64,000 nt of DNA from Uliginosibacterium aquaticum (GCF_012972705.2 NZ_JABCSC020000004.1:248001-312000), one strand, 5' to 3'; shown: positions 7,296 to 15,534, counted from the first letter of the stretch. Made by a program: numbers and translations. The notes: a model not told the origin generated them from the sequence alone.

Positions 7296-8585
7296 TCAGG
7301 GAGCCTCGGCCGGCACTACGATGCGTAACTGGCCGGGCGGCAGGCGTGGGTCGAGGCGCGGCTCGAACAGGGCCGGGCTGGCGGACAGGGCGGCGCGCAG
7401 CTTGCTCAGCCAGGCCTGCACTTCGGGCGCGGCGGGTGTGGCGCTGAAGACCAGCCAACTGCGGCTGCTGGGGCGGAACGGCAGGCGGGCGGCAACGAGG
7501 GCGGGATCGTCCTGGAGGGAGGCCTCGATACGCTCCGGGCCGGCGCTGCTGGCGGATGGGGCGGCTGCCGGCATAGGGGCTGCAGGTTTGGCCGGGGGCG
7601 GAGCGGCGACGAGTGGCGCGGATCTTGAGGCCATAGGCTTCGGTTCAGCGAGCTGCTTTTCAGCCGCTGCCAAGGCGGGTGGCGGTGGGCTGGCTTCCTC
7701 CAGGCGCGGGGCGGGGGCCGCTGCTTTCCTTGCCGCCATCAGCGGGGCGGGTTGTGCATCGGCGAGCGGGCTGTGCTCGCGGAGCTGCTCGCTGCTAATG
7801 ACTGGGGCGGCAGCCCGGTTCTCCGCCTGCTGGGCATGGATGGGTTCTGCCGTGGACGGGTTGGCCAGTTCGACCGGTGTCACCAGATGTGCAGGCGGGC
7901 CGATCTCTTCGCGGGCCAGCTCGGGGGCCGGCGGTGGCGGGGCAGCGGGCAGGGCGGCAGGCGCTCTGATCGATTTTTCGCGAGCCGCGCTGAGCGGGTT
8001 CTGCGGTTGGTCCGGCTGAGCTTCAGCGAGAGGCTGGCGGGTTCGCTGAAAGGCTTCGAGCAGGGCCAGCTCGACCGAGGAGGGCGCATGCTGCTGCAGC
8101 CACTGGGTGCCGACGGCCGCCAGCACGGTAGCCAGTGCGGCCAGGCGCAGATCGAACCAGGAAAAGCCCCAGAGCACCGGTTTGCGGGCAGGCTTGGCCG
8201 CTCGCGCCGGGGCTTTGCTGGCAGCCTGCGCCTGGAGCCAGGCTGCGGTGACAGGCTGGATCGGCGCACCGAGCACGTCCTGTGGCGCTTCGCCTTGGGC
8301 AATCTGGGTCAGTACGGCCTCGCGGCGTGGCGCCTGGGCGGCCTCCAGCGCAGCGGCGAGCTGACCGAAACGGGCAGCCATCTGCGGCGGGGCTTCAAAT
8401 GCGGCGGGGGGCATCTGGTTTGCGGAGGAGCGGCCAGAGGCCGCGCCTGCAGAAGCCTGAGCCGCCCGGGCGGCGGCGAGGAAGCGGGCTTCCAGGCTGG
8501 CCGGCGGCTCATAGGGCGGCAGCTCCCAGAGCAGGCCGGCGAGGCGGCCTTGACCGCGCAGGAAGTCTTCGCAGGCCTCGCTCAC
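7296..8585 (-). CDS. probable membrane anti-sigma factor partner of the ECF sigma gene
   Basis: The 429-residue product starts at a GTG whose bases overlap the stop of the sigma gene (GTGA), a typical sigma/anti-sigma coupling. A cytoplasmic N-terminal region of about 140 residues is followed by one membrane segment (146-163) and a long periplasmic Ala/Pro-rich, low-complexity stalk. A compact domain follows from about residue 370 (SRSWLVFSATPAAPEVQAWLSKL). No HxxxCxxC zinc motif is seen; only Cys5 is near the N-terminus. The role is inferred from context and topology, not from a recognised anti-sigma domain. Confidence 0.7.
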   Translation of the reverse strand: MSEACEDFLRGQGRLAGLLWELPPYEPPASLEARFLAAARAAQASAGAASGRSSANQMPPAAFEAPPQMAARFGQLAAALEAAQAPRREAVLTQIAQGEAPQDVLGAPIQPVTAAWLQAQAASKAPARAAKPARKPVLWGFSWFDLRLAALATVLAAVGTQWLQQHAPSSVELALLEAFQRTRQPLAEAQPDQPQNPLSAAREKSIRAPAALPAAPPPPAPELAREEIGPPAHLVTPVELANPSTAEPIHAQQAENRAAAPVISSEQLREHSPLADAQPAPLMAARKAAAPAPRLEEASPPPPALAAAEKQLAEPKPMASRSAPLVAAPPPAKPAAPMPAAAPSASSAGPERIEASLQDDPALVAARLPFRPSSRSWLVFSATPAAPEVQAWLSKLRAALSASPALFEPRLDPRLPPGQLRIVVPAEAP

Positions 8586-9160
8586 GTGGCACCCTCCAGC
8601 TCACGGCGCAGGCGGGCGAAGGCATAGCGCAGGCGGCTCTTCACGGTCTCGAAACCTTCACCGACGGTATGCGCAACTTCTTCCAGACTCATTTCGGCAA
8701 AGAAGCGCAGCACCACCACTTCGCGTTGATTGGCGGGCAGGGCCAGCAGGGCTTCATGCACCCGCCCCAGATCCTGATGCAGGGCCAGTTCAGCCTCCGG
8801 ATCGAGGTAGTCGGCGGGAATGTCGGGCTGCTGCTCGTCGAGTTCTTCGCGCAGGCTCTCGCCCGCTGAGCGGCGCAGGTCCAGCCACAGGTTGCGGGCG
8901 ATCTGGAACAGGAAGGTGCGGAAGGCGGCCTGTGGGCGGTAGTCGGCACAGCGCGTCATGAGCTTCTCCCAGCTGCGTTGGGCGATGTCTTCCGCCTCAG
9001 CGAGATTGCCCTGGCATTGCCAGGCAATGAAGTTGAACAGGGCGCGGTTGTGGCGGCGGAACAGCTCGGTGGCCGGTGCTTCGATGATGCCGCTGGCCAC
9101 CAGCAGCATCAGGTCTTCATCGGGCAGGGCGGCGAGATCGGCGGGGGCGGCGGTGCTCAT
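8582..9160 (-). CDS. ECF-family RNA polymerase sigma factor
   Basis: The start was placed at the ATG at 9160, giving 192 residues. Sigma-70 region 2 is clear (FRRHNRALFNFIAWQCQG, EDIAQRSWEKLM, FRTFLFQIARNLWLDLRR), and region 4 follows (LALPANQREVVVLRFFAEMS then LEEVAHTVGEGFETVKSRL), separated by an acidic linker. These are group IV sigma factors released by signal-dependent loss of an anti-sigma factor, here probably the overlapping downstream gene. A TATACT box lies only 6 nt before the ATG and no ribosome-binding site sits at normal distance, so the message may be leaderless. Confidence 0.92.
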   Translation of the reverse strand: MSTAAPADLAALPDEDLMLLVASGIIEAPATELFRRHNRALFNFIAWQCQGNLAEAEDIAQRSWEKLMTRCADYRPQAAFRTFLFQIARNLWLDLRRSAGESLREELDEQQPDIPADYLDPEAELALHQDLGRVHEALLALPANQREVVVLRFFAEMSLEEVAHTVGEGFETVKSRLRYAFARLRRELEGAT

Positions 9161-9190
9161 GGCGCGAGTATAGACCGCGCCTTTCCTCTT

Positions 9191-9215
9191 GTAGGCGCGG
9201 CCTCTGGCTGCGCGC
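9191..9215 (+). repeat. GTAG-headed REP-like palindrome
   Basis: GTAG (9191-9194) is followed by CGCGGCC (9196-9202), a TCT loop and GGCTGCG (9206-9212), which pair with a single G-T wobble. It has the same architecture as the element at 3292, with a different stem sequence. It lies between the vWA gene and the sigma factor gene. Confidence 0.45.
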
Positions 9216-9288
9216 GACTGGAAGCCTGCCCTGCGCTGGTCGATGGATTGCTCGCTCCGGCATCGGCTCGCGCCCCAAGGCCGCACGC

Positions 9289-10962
9289 TTACTGCACCGG
9301 TCTCGTCCCCAGTGCCGTCGCCAGATCCAGCAGGCGCAGGAATTCGCCACGGTAGCCGAAGCGGTCCTGGCCCAGATTCATGACGGCCAGCTCGCGCGCT
9401 TGCGCGTAGCCCCAGTCACCGGTGTACTTGCCGCCGCGCAGAAGTTGGCCGACACCGGCCACGGCGGTGGCAAAGCGGAACTCGCTGCTGGCGGCGGCGA
9501 GCGGCTTGATCGCGCTGCGCTGGAGGGCGAAATCAATCAGTTGGCTGCTGGAGGCTGCGGGCAGCTTGTAGCGCAGCTTGAGATGCCCCAGTTCATTGGC
9601 GAGTGGGCCTTCGCGTGGCGGCTGCGGTGCGTAGCGCAGGTCATCCACACTGGGCTTGCCCTCGACCAGGGTGAGTTCATACAGTGCTGTGACCGTATGC
9701 CCCGCGCCAATGTCGCCGGCATCGACCTTGTCATTGTTGAAATCCTCGCGTGCCAGCTGGCGGTTTTCGTAGCCAATCTGGCGGTACTCGCGCACCACGG
9801 CCGGGTTGAATTCGATCTGCACTTTCACATCGCGGGCGATGGTGGCGAGTGTGGACGTCATCTCGTTCACCAGCACCTTGTGGCCTTCCATCAGGCTGTC
9901 GATGTAGGAGTAGGCACCGTCGCCCACATCGGCAATCTGCTCCATCATCGCTTCGTTGTAGTTGCCTGTGCCGAAGCCGAGCGTGGAGAGCGAGATGCCG
10001 CTCTTGCGCTTTTCTTCGATCAGGCTCTTGAGCTGGCGCGTGTCGTTGATGCCGACGTTGAAGTCGCCATCGGTGGCCAGCAGGATGCGGTTGATGCCTC
10101 CCTTGATGAAGCTCTGCTGCGCAGCCGTGTAAGCGAGCTGGATGCCTGAGGCGCCCGCCGTGCTGCCGCCGGCACGCAGGCCATCGATGGCGGCAATGAG
10201 CGTGGCCTTGTCGCTGCCAGCAGTAGGGGGCAACACCACCTGAGTGCCCGAGGCGTAGGTGACGAGAGAAATGCGGTCCTGCGGGCGCAGTTCATTCACC
10301 AGCAGCTTCAGTGAAGACTTGAGCAGCGGCAGCTTGTCCGCACTGTTCATCGAGCCGGAAACATCGACCAGAAACACCAGGTTGGCGGGCGGCAGGCTGG
10401 CCTTGGCTACATCCACGCCCTTGATGCCGATCCGCAGCAGCACCCGCTCGGAATTCCACGGAGCTGGCGCGAGTTCGGTGTGCACCGCAAACGGGCGGCC
10501 ATCCTGTGGCTGAGCGTAGTCATATGGGAAGTAGTTGATCAGCTCTTCGACCCGCACGGCGTCCGCAGGCGGCAGGCGCCCGGCGTTCAGCATGCGGCGC
10601 ACATTGCTGTAGCTGCCGGTGTCCACGTCGATCGAGAAGGTGGATACCGGCGCTTCCGCCACCCGCTTCACCGGGTTGTCGGTGAGCGGGCCATAGCGTT
10701 CGCGATCCGGTGCTGGCGCCTGCATCGGGATGGGCGCCGGCATGGCGATCATGCGGGCCATGTCGGCGCTGACTGAGCGCACCTCGGCCACTTTGGTGGC
10801 TGCGGGGGCGGGCGGAGCGACAGGCCTGGGCGCCGGCTCACGGACCGGCTGAGGGGCCTGGGTGTTTGTTGCGGCGCGTGACGCTGGCGGGTTTTCGGAT
10901 TGGGTGCTGACGCAGGCTACAAGGAGGGTGACGAGGAGAGCGGATGCAAGGCGTGGTTTCAT
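9289..10962 (-). CDS. von Willebrand factor A domain lipoprotein (YfbK-like)
   Basis: The 557-residue product has a lipobox LLVACV with Cys17 and a proline/alanine-rich linker to about residue 90. A conserved N-terminal region follows (TFSIDVDTGSYSNVRRMLN, VEELINYFPYDY), then a vWA domain with the MIDAS motif DVSGS (200-204) and a C-terminal region resembling DUF3520. This order matches the YfbK family. The domain binds a divalent cation and protein ligands; the biological partner is unknown. It lies directly upstream of the ECF sigma gene on the same strand, an association that suggests a role in envelope signalling. Confidence 0.9.
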   Translation of the reverse strand: MKPRLASALLVTLLVACVSTQSENPPASRAATNTQAPQPVREPAPRPVAPPAPAATKVAEVRSVSADMARMIAMPAPIPMQAPAPDRERYGPLTDNPVKRVAEAPVSTFSIDVDTGSYSNVRRMLNAGRLPPADAVRVEELINYFPYDYAQPQDGRPFAVHTELAPAPWNSERVLLRIGIKGVDVAKASLPPANLVFLVDVSGSMNSADKLPLLKSSLKLLVNELRPQDRISLVTYASGTQVVLPPTAGSDKATLIAAIDGLRAGGSTAGASGIQLAYTAAQQSFIKGGINRILLATDGDFNVGINDTRQLKSLIEEKRKSGISLSTLGFGTGNYNEAMMEQIADVGDGAYSYIDSLMEGHKVLVNEMTSTLATIARDVKVQIEFNPAVVREYRQIGYENRQLAREDFNNDKVDAGDIGAGHTVTALYELTLVEGKPSVDDLRYAPQPPREGPLANELGHLKLRYKLPAASSSQLIDFALQRSAIKPLAAASSEFRFATAVAGVGQLLRGGKYTGDWGYAQARELAVMNLGQDRFGYRGEFLRLLDLATALGTRPVQ

Positions 10963-10965
10963 GGT

Positions 10966-11032
10966 CAGACTCCGGTGAGGGTTGTGAGTCTGAAACGGAC
11001 AGGGCGCTGAAACGGGGTTGATCCGGGATCAA
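10966..11032 (-). promoter_or_regulatory. operator-like palindrome and hairpin upstream of the vWA gene
   Basis: The perfect palindrome TTGATCCGGGATCAA occupies 11018-11032. The 9-mer CTGAAACGG is repeated at 10990-10998 and 11007-11015. CAGACTC (10966-10972) can pair with GAGTCTG (10986-10992); on the minus strand this puts the GGAG ribosome-binding site inside or next to the hairpin just before the vWA start. The layout suggests a transcriptional operator plus possible translational masking. Confidence 0.4.
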
Positions 11033-11079
11033 ATCGCGTGCGGATGCGTGCTTTTCTCCGGAGCGCCGCGCCGCTCGTC

Positions 11080-11766
11080 TCAGGGCGCAGAGCTGCCGAA
11101 CTCGAAGGGCACCCGCAGCGTTTCGCCCGCCTCGGCCGGAGGCAGGCAGTGCCATTGCAAGGCCGCGCGGCGTGTGGCGGCTTCGAAATAGCCTCGCGGG
11201 CTGGCCTCCACGAGACTGACTTCACGCACCCGGCCCTCGCTGTCCAGATGCAGGCGCACGGTGACGCGGCCGGTCTCCACGCCATCCTCCAGGGCCAGAG
11301 GCGGGAAAACCGGCTTTACCTGGTGCGGACAGCGTTGCGCCAGACTACGGGCTGTGGCGAGCGCTTCCCTGGTGGTGGCTGCCGAGGCGGCGTTGGCAGG
11401 TGCGGTGGGCTCTGCTTCGCTGAGCGCAGCAGAGCCCACCTCTGCCGAGTCGGATCCGGCGGCGGGGCGTTGCGCAGCAGTCTTTGCAACTGGAGCGGTC
11501 AGTATTGGGGCGGGTGTCTGTCCGGCGGAGGCCGTGGTGGGGGTGGCAAGAGGCTGTCGGGCGGAGGGCGGCGGTGTGGGCTCCGTGAGCAAGCTCACCT
11601 GCAGTGCGTCCGCTGCCTTGCGAAGTACTTGCGGGCTATTCATCCCGGCCAGCAGAACAAGCATGCCGCTGGTGAGCAGGCAGGCCATGAGCCAGGCAAA
11701 AGACCAGCGCAGGCGCCCGGACGGGGGCGGTGAGGGTGGGGCGGAAGGGGTGGGCGCGGGCTTCAT
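11080..11766 (-). CDS. TonB-like energy-transducer family protein
   Basis: The start was placed at the ATG at 11766 (MKPAPTPSAP), giving 228 residues; an upstream extension overlaps the divergent M20 gene and is unlikely. There is one membrane segment (about 21-40), a long Pro/Ala/Thr linker and a clear TonB C-terminal domain from about residue 150 (GRVTVRLHLDSEGRVREV, ASPRGYFEAATRRAALQW). No exbBD is adjacent. It heads the leftward vWA-sigma-anti-sigma series, 117 bp upstream of the vWA gene, so it may act with that system rather than in siderophore uptake. Confidence 0.82.
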   Translation of the reverse strand: MKPAPTPSAPPSPPPSGRLRWSFAWLMACLLTSGMLVLLAGMNSPQVLRKAADALQVSLLTEPTPPPSARQPLATPTTASAGQTPAPILTAPVAKTAAQRPAAGSDSAEVGSAALSEAEPTAPANAASAATTREALATARSLAQRCPHQVKPVFPPLALEDGVETGRVTVRLHLDSEGRVREVSLVEASPRGYFEAATRRAALQWHCLPPAEAGETLRVPFEFGSSAP

Positions 11767-11857
11767 GGCGAGCCGCGAGTGTAAGATTCGGGGCACTACA
11801 AATCCATGCCGCAGCGCAATTCCCCGCGGCTGAAGACAGAAGCCAGGACGCTCCATC

Positions 11858-13027
11858 ATGCAGATCCTTCCTGAAATCGCTGCACGCCACGCCGCACTGA
11901 TCGAGATCCGGCGCGATATCCACGCCCACCCCGAACTCGGCTTTGAAGAAACCCGCACCGCCGATCTGGTGGCCAGCCTGCTTGAGCGCTGGGGCCTCGA
12001 AGTGCATCGCGGTGTAGGCCAGACCGGCGTGGTCGGCGTTTTGCGTGCTGGCACATCCGAGCGCTGCATCGGCCTGCGTGCTGACATGGATGCGCTGCCG
12101 ATCGCCGAAGCCAATGCTTTCGCCCACCGCTCGCAGCACACCGGCTGCATGCATGCCTGTGGCCATGACGGGCATACCGCCATGTTGCTCGGCGCTGCGG
12201 AATATCTTGCTCAGCACCGCAACTTCGATGGCTGCCTGGTCTTCGTGTTCCAGCCGGCTGAGGAGGGGCGTGGCGGTGCCAACGCAATGATTGCGGACGG
12301 GTTTTTCGAGCGTTTTCCGGTGCAGTCCATCTATGGCCTGCATAACTGGCCCGGCATGCCGGTCGGCCGCTTTGGCATCACGCCGGGGCCGGTGATGGCT
12401 AGTGCGGACCGTTTCGACATTCTGATTACTGGCCATGGTGGCCATGCCGCGATGCCTAATCTGGCGGCGGACCCCCTGGTGGCTGGCGCGGCATTGGTGG
12501 GGGCGCTGCAGACCGTGGTGGCACGCAACACCGATCCGCTCGATGGCGCAGTGGTGTCAGTGACACGCTTTCAAGCGGGCGATGCCTACAACGTGATTCC
12601 GCACCAGGCCCGCCTGTGTGGCACAACCCGGGCCCTGCGGCGCGAGGTGCGCGAGGCTACCTGGCAGCACTTGCTGCGCCTGTGTGACGGGATCTCCGCA
12701 GCGTATGGCGTGAAGATCGAGGCCAAGCTCAACGAGGGGGGCTATCCACCGACCGTGAATACCCCGCTTGAAGCGGAGCATTGCCGGGCGGTGGCGACCG
12801 CTCTGGTCGGCGCGGACAATGTGGACTGGGGGCTGCGCCCGAGCATGGGGGCAGAAGATTTTTCCTGCTTCCTCGAGCATCGCCCCGGTTGCTACGTATG
12901 GCTTGGCAATGGCCCGGGCGAGGGCGGTTGTACCCTGCACAACCCGCATTACGACTTCAACGATGACAATTTGCCCCTCGGCGCGAGCTATTGGGTGCAG
13001 TTGGCTCACCATCTGCTGGCCTCTTGA
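11858..13027 (+). CDS. M20 family amidohydrolase (hippurate hydrolase-like)
   Basis: This 389-residue dinuclear metallohydrolase has GLRADMDALP (72-81), CGHDGHTA with ligands Cys101, His103 and the nearby His106, and the catalytic/ligand pair Glu135-Glu136 in PAEEGRGGA. The C-terminal MGAEDFSCFL carries a further region typical of the M20D group. Relatives cleave N-acyl amino acids, hippurate or indole-acetyl amino acids; the substrate cannot be read from sequence. It diverges from the TonB-like gene and stands alone. A hairpin without a T-run follows at 13066-13087. Confidence 0.93.
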   Translation: MQILPEIAARHAALIEIRRDIHAHPELGFEETRTADLVASLLERWGLEVHRGVGQTGVVGVLRAGTSERCIGLRADMDALPIAEANAFAHRSQHTGCMHACGHDGHTAMLLGAAEYLAQHRNFDGCLVFVFQPAEEGRGGANAMIADGFFERFPVQSIYGLHNWPGMPVGRFGITPGPVMASADRFDILITGHGGHAAMPNLAADPLVAGAALVGALQTVVARNTDPLDGAVVSVTRFQAGDAYNVIPHQARLCGTTRALRREVREATWQHLLRLCDGISAAYGVKIEAKLNEGGYPPTVNTPLEAEHCRAVATALVGADNVDWGLRPSMGAEDFSCFLEHRPGCYVWLGNGPGEGGCTLHNPHYDFNDDNLPLGASYWVQLAHHLLAS

Positions 13028-13215
13028 GGCGGGTGCCGTAACGAATCTTTACCGATTCTGCATTTATTCCGGGTGAATGCCCGGAATGCCGCCATGGGCA
13101 AGGCTTTGCAGGCTGTTTGAAGCAATCTTCAAGCGCTTGGGTGACTCCCCAAGTGATTGTTTGAAAAGGATTTGTTCGGGATCAAGGGCGGCGTCCGTTC
13201 ATCGGGAAAGGGCTT

Positions 13216-13250
13216 GGGGTTAACCCCTAGTGTTTGGCATACTTCGCGCA
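13216..13250 (+). promoter_or_regulatory. palindrome and possible sigma-54 promoter for the TRAP gene
   Basis: GGGGTTAACCCC (13216-13227) is a perfect 12-bp palindrome. Just after it, TTGGCAT has GG at 13236-13237 and a GC at 13248-13249, the exact -24/-12 spacing of sigma-54 promoters, although the TT before the -12 GC is absent. The predicted start near 13260 leaves a leader of about 25 nt. Confidence 0.35.
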
Positions 13251-13284
13251 CTAAGTCACAGCTTTGCCGTGGAAGGATTGCCAG

Positions 13285-14256
13285 ATGTCCAAATCGATCG
13301 CCCGTTTGTCCCTTGCCTGCTCCCTGCTGTTGAGCAGTGCCTTTGCCGCAGCCGCGCCTGGCGCCTGGTCGCCGCAGGTCGAGGATCATCCCAGCACGGT
13401 TGCGCTGCAGCGCTTCCTTGACAGTGTGCAGACCATTACTGGCCAGCCCGCGCCGCAAATCCTGCCGATCTCGGCGGGTAAGGATCAGGCCAAGCTGCTT
13501 GAGTCGGTGCGCAAGGGTGACGTCGGCGTGGCTGTGCTGAGCGGTGGTGCGGTGGGCCGGGTGGCCCCGATGGCTGAAGTGATGCGCCTGCCCTTCATCC
13601 TGAAGAATTCGCGCCAGATGTTCAGCCTGCTCGAGGGTGAGCTGGGGCAGGATATGGAAAAGCGTCTGGCCGCCAACGGCATGGTTCTTCTCGGCTGGTA
13701 CGACGGTGGCAGCCGTGCCATCTATTCGCGTGAAAAGCTCGATTCTCCTGCTGCGCTGAAACAGGTGAAGATCCGTGTGCCGGCGCGTAAGGATCTGACC
13801 AATCTGGTCAGCTCTCTGGGGGGTACCCCGCTGCAGCTGGAGTACAAGGAGGTCAACAGTGCTTTTGACGAGCGCAAGATCGATGCCGCCGAAAACGATC
13901 TGCTGCAGTACGAATCCGAAGGCCACTACAAGCGTGCCCGTTACTTCTACCTGAACAATAACCACATCGTTCAGTTCGAGGCTCTGGTGGTGTCCAAGGT
14001 GTGGTGGGATCGCCTGCCGGCCGCCCAGCGCGAGGCTGTGCGCGCAGCCGGGCAGGAGTCGGCCAAGTTCGATCGCGACATCTGGAACCAGCGTCTGGCC
14101 AAGGCCCGTACCCGCCTTGAAAAGGAAGGCGTGAAGTTCGTCGAATACGGTGACAGCAGCGTGCTGCTCTCGCGTGTGGCGGTGGTCTATCGCCCTTACA
14201 TGGACAATCCGGCGACGCGCGATCTGCTCGTGAAGCTGATGACGACCCGCATCTGA
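13285..14256 (+). CDS. TRAP transporter periplasmic substrate-binding protein (DctP family), orphan
   Basis: The start is the ATG at 13285 with AAGGA upstream; the product is 323 residues with a signal peptide ending near AFAAAA (about residue 22). The binding-protein fold is shown by VRKGDVGVAVLSGGAVGRVA, MVLLGWYDGGSRAIYSREKL and the LKQVKIRVPARKDLTNLVSS segment. The last of these carries the conserved Arg that salt-bridges an organic-acid carboxylate. Such proteins deliver dicarboxylates, sugar acids or similar ligands to DctQM. No membrane subunits are adjacent, so the partner must be encoded elsewhere. A strong terminator follows. Confidence 0.92.
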   Translation: MSKSIARLSLACSLLLSSAFAAAAPGAWSPQVEDHPSTVALQRFLDSVQTITGQPAPQILPISAGKDQAKLLESVRKGDVGVAVLSGGAVGRVAPMAEVMRLPFILKNSRQMFSLLEGELGQDMEKRLAANGMVLLGWYDGGSRAIYSREKLDSPAALKQVKIRVPARKDLTNLVSSLGGTPLQLEYKEVNSAFDERKIDAAENDLLQYESEGHYKRARYFYLNNNHIVQFEALVVSKVWWDRLPAAQREAVRAAGQESAKFDRDIWNQRLAKARTRLEKEGVKFVEYGDSSVLLSRVAVVYRPYMDNPATRDLLVKLMTTRI

Positions 14257-14273
14257 GTTCTGTCTCTTTCGCG

Positions 14274-14300
14274 AAAAGCCGGCCTTGCGCCGGCTTTTTT
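14274..14300 (+). terminator. rho-independent terminator after the TRAP gene
   Basis: AAAAGCCGGC (14274-14283) pairs perfectly with GCCGGCTTTT (14289-14298) across a CTTGC loop, and the T-run continues to 14300. Confidence 0.92.
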
Positions 14301-14405
14301 ATTGCTGCGACGCGGAACTCCTCACGGCTCAGGCTATCCCACCGGGAGTAAAATCGCGGCGCCCCGGGCCCGCCCCTCAATTCATTCCTGTTTTCCGGAG
14401 AACCC

Positions 14406-15530
14406 ATGTTCCGTCGTCTGCTGCTCGCAGCCAGCCTCAGCCTTCCTCTTGCCAGTTTCGCCGCTCTGCCGCAGCCGCCTGAAGTCGCCGCGCGCAGCTA
14501 TGCCATCTACGACATGCAAAGTGGCCAGATGCTGGGTGGCAATCAGGCTGACATGCGCATCGAGCCGGCCTCGCTGACCAAGCTGATGACGGCCTACCTC
14601 AGCTTCAAGGCCGTCAAGGAAGGGCGCCTGAAGCTCGACCAGCTGCTCACGCCGTCGATCAAGGCCTGGAAGCAGGAAGGCTCGCGGATGTTCGTCGACA
14701 TCAAGGTGCCGGTGAGCGTGGATGATCTGCTCAAGGGCATGATCGTGCAGTCCGGCAACGATGCCTGCGTGGTGCTGGCCGAAGCGATTGCCGGCAGCGA
14801 AGAGGCTTTCGTTGCCATGATGAACCGCGAGGCGCAGCGCCTTGGCCTGGTCAACACCCATTACATGGACAGCAATGGCCTCACCGCAGCCAACCAGTAC
14901 ACCACCGCGGCCGATCTGGTGAAGCTCTCCGAAGCCATCATTCACGACTTCCCCGAGTTCTATCCGATCTATTCGATCAAGCAGTTCTTCTACAACAAGA
15001 TCAAGCAGGACAACCGCAATCTTCTGCTCTACCGCGATCCGGATGTTGATGGCCTCAAGACCGGTCACACCGCCTCGGCCGGCTACAACCTGGTGGCCTC
15101 CAGCAAGCGTGGCGGACGCCGGGTGATCTCGGTCGTTACCGGCACCACCGGTATGGAAGAGCGTGCGCGTGAGTCGGCCAAGCTGCTTGACTGGGCCTTG
15201 CTGAACTTTGATACCCCCAAACTCTTCAGCATCGGTCAGTCGCTCGGCACGGTGGAAGTCTTCAAGGGGGCGAACCAGCATGTGCTGGCCGGTTTTGCGG
15301 CGGACCGCTACATCTCCCTGCCACGCGGCAAGGCTGCCGAGATCAAGCAGGAAATCACGCTCGAAAAACGCCTGATCGCCCCGGTGGCTGCCGGCCAGCA
15401 GATTGGCAGCGTGCGCCTCATGCTCGATGGCCAGGCCCTTGCCGAATATCCGCTCACCGCCTTGCAGGCCGTGGAGCAGGGGAGCTGGTGGCGCCGCCTG
15501 ATCGACAGCATCCGCCTGTGGTTTGCCTGA
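14406..15530 (+). CDS. dacC: D-alanyl-D-alanine carboxypeptidase (PBP5/6 type)
   Basis: The 374-residue product has a signal peptide ending at SFAA and a serine penicillin-recognising domain with SLTK (56-59, nucleophile Ser56), SGN (116-118) and KTG (218-220). These are followed by the C-terminal PBP5 beta domain and an amphipathic membrane-binding helix (WWRRLIDSIRLWFA). It trims the terminal D-Ala from peptidoglycan pentapeptides in the periplasm. CGGAGAA precedes the start. Whether it is the DacA or DacC paralogue cannot be decided here, so the symbol is nominal. The downstream VanZ-like gene begins at or overlapping its stop. Confidence 0.95.
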   Translation: MFRRLLLAASLSLPLASFAALPQPPEVAARSYAIYDMQSGQMLGGNQADMRIEPASLTKLMTAYLSFKAVKEGRLKLDQLLTPSIKAWKQEGSRMFVDIKVPVSVDDLLKGMIVQSGNDACVVLAEAIAGSEEAFVAMMNREAQRLGLVNTHYMDSNGLTAANQYTTAADLVKLSEAIIHDFPEFYPIYSIKQFFYNKIKQDNRNLLLYRDPDVDGLKTGHTASAGYNLVASSKRGGRRVISVVTGTTGMEERARESAKLLDWALLNFDTPKLFSIGQSLGTVEVFKGANQHVLAGFAADRYISLPRGKAAEIKQEITLEKRLIAPVAAGQQIGSVRLMLDGQALAEYPLTALQAVEQGSWWRRLIDSIRLWFA

Positions 15531-15534
15531 TCCA

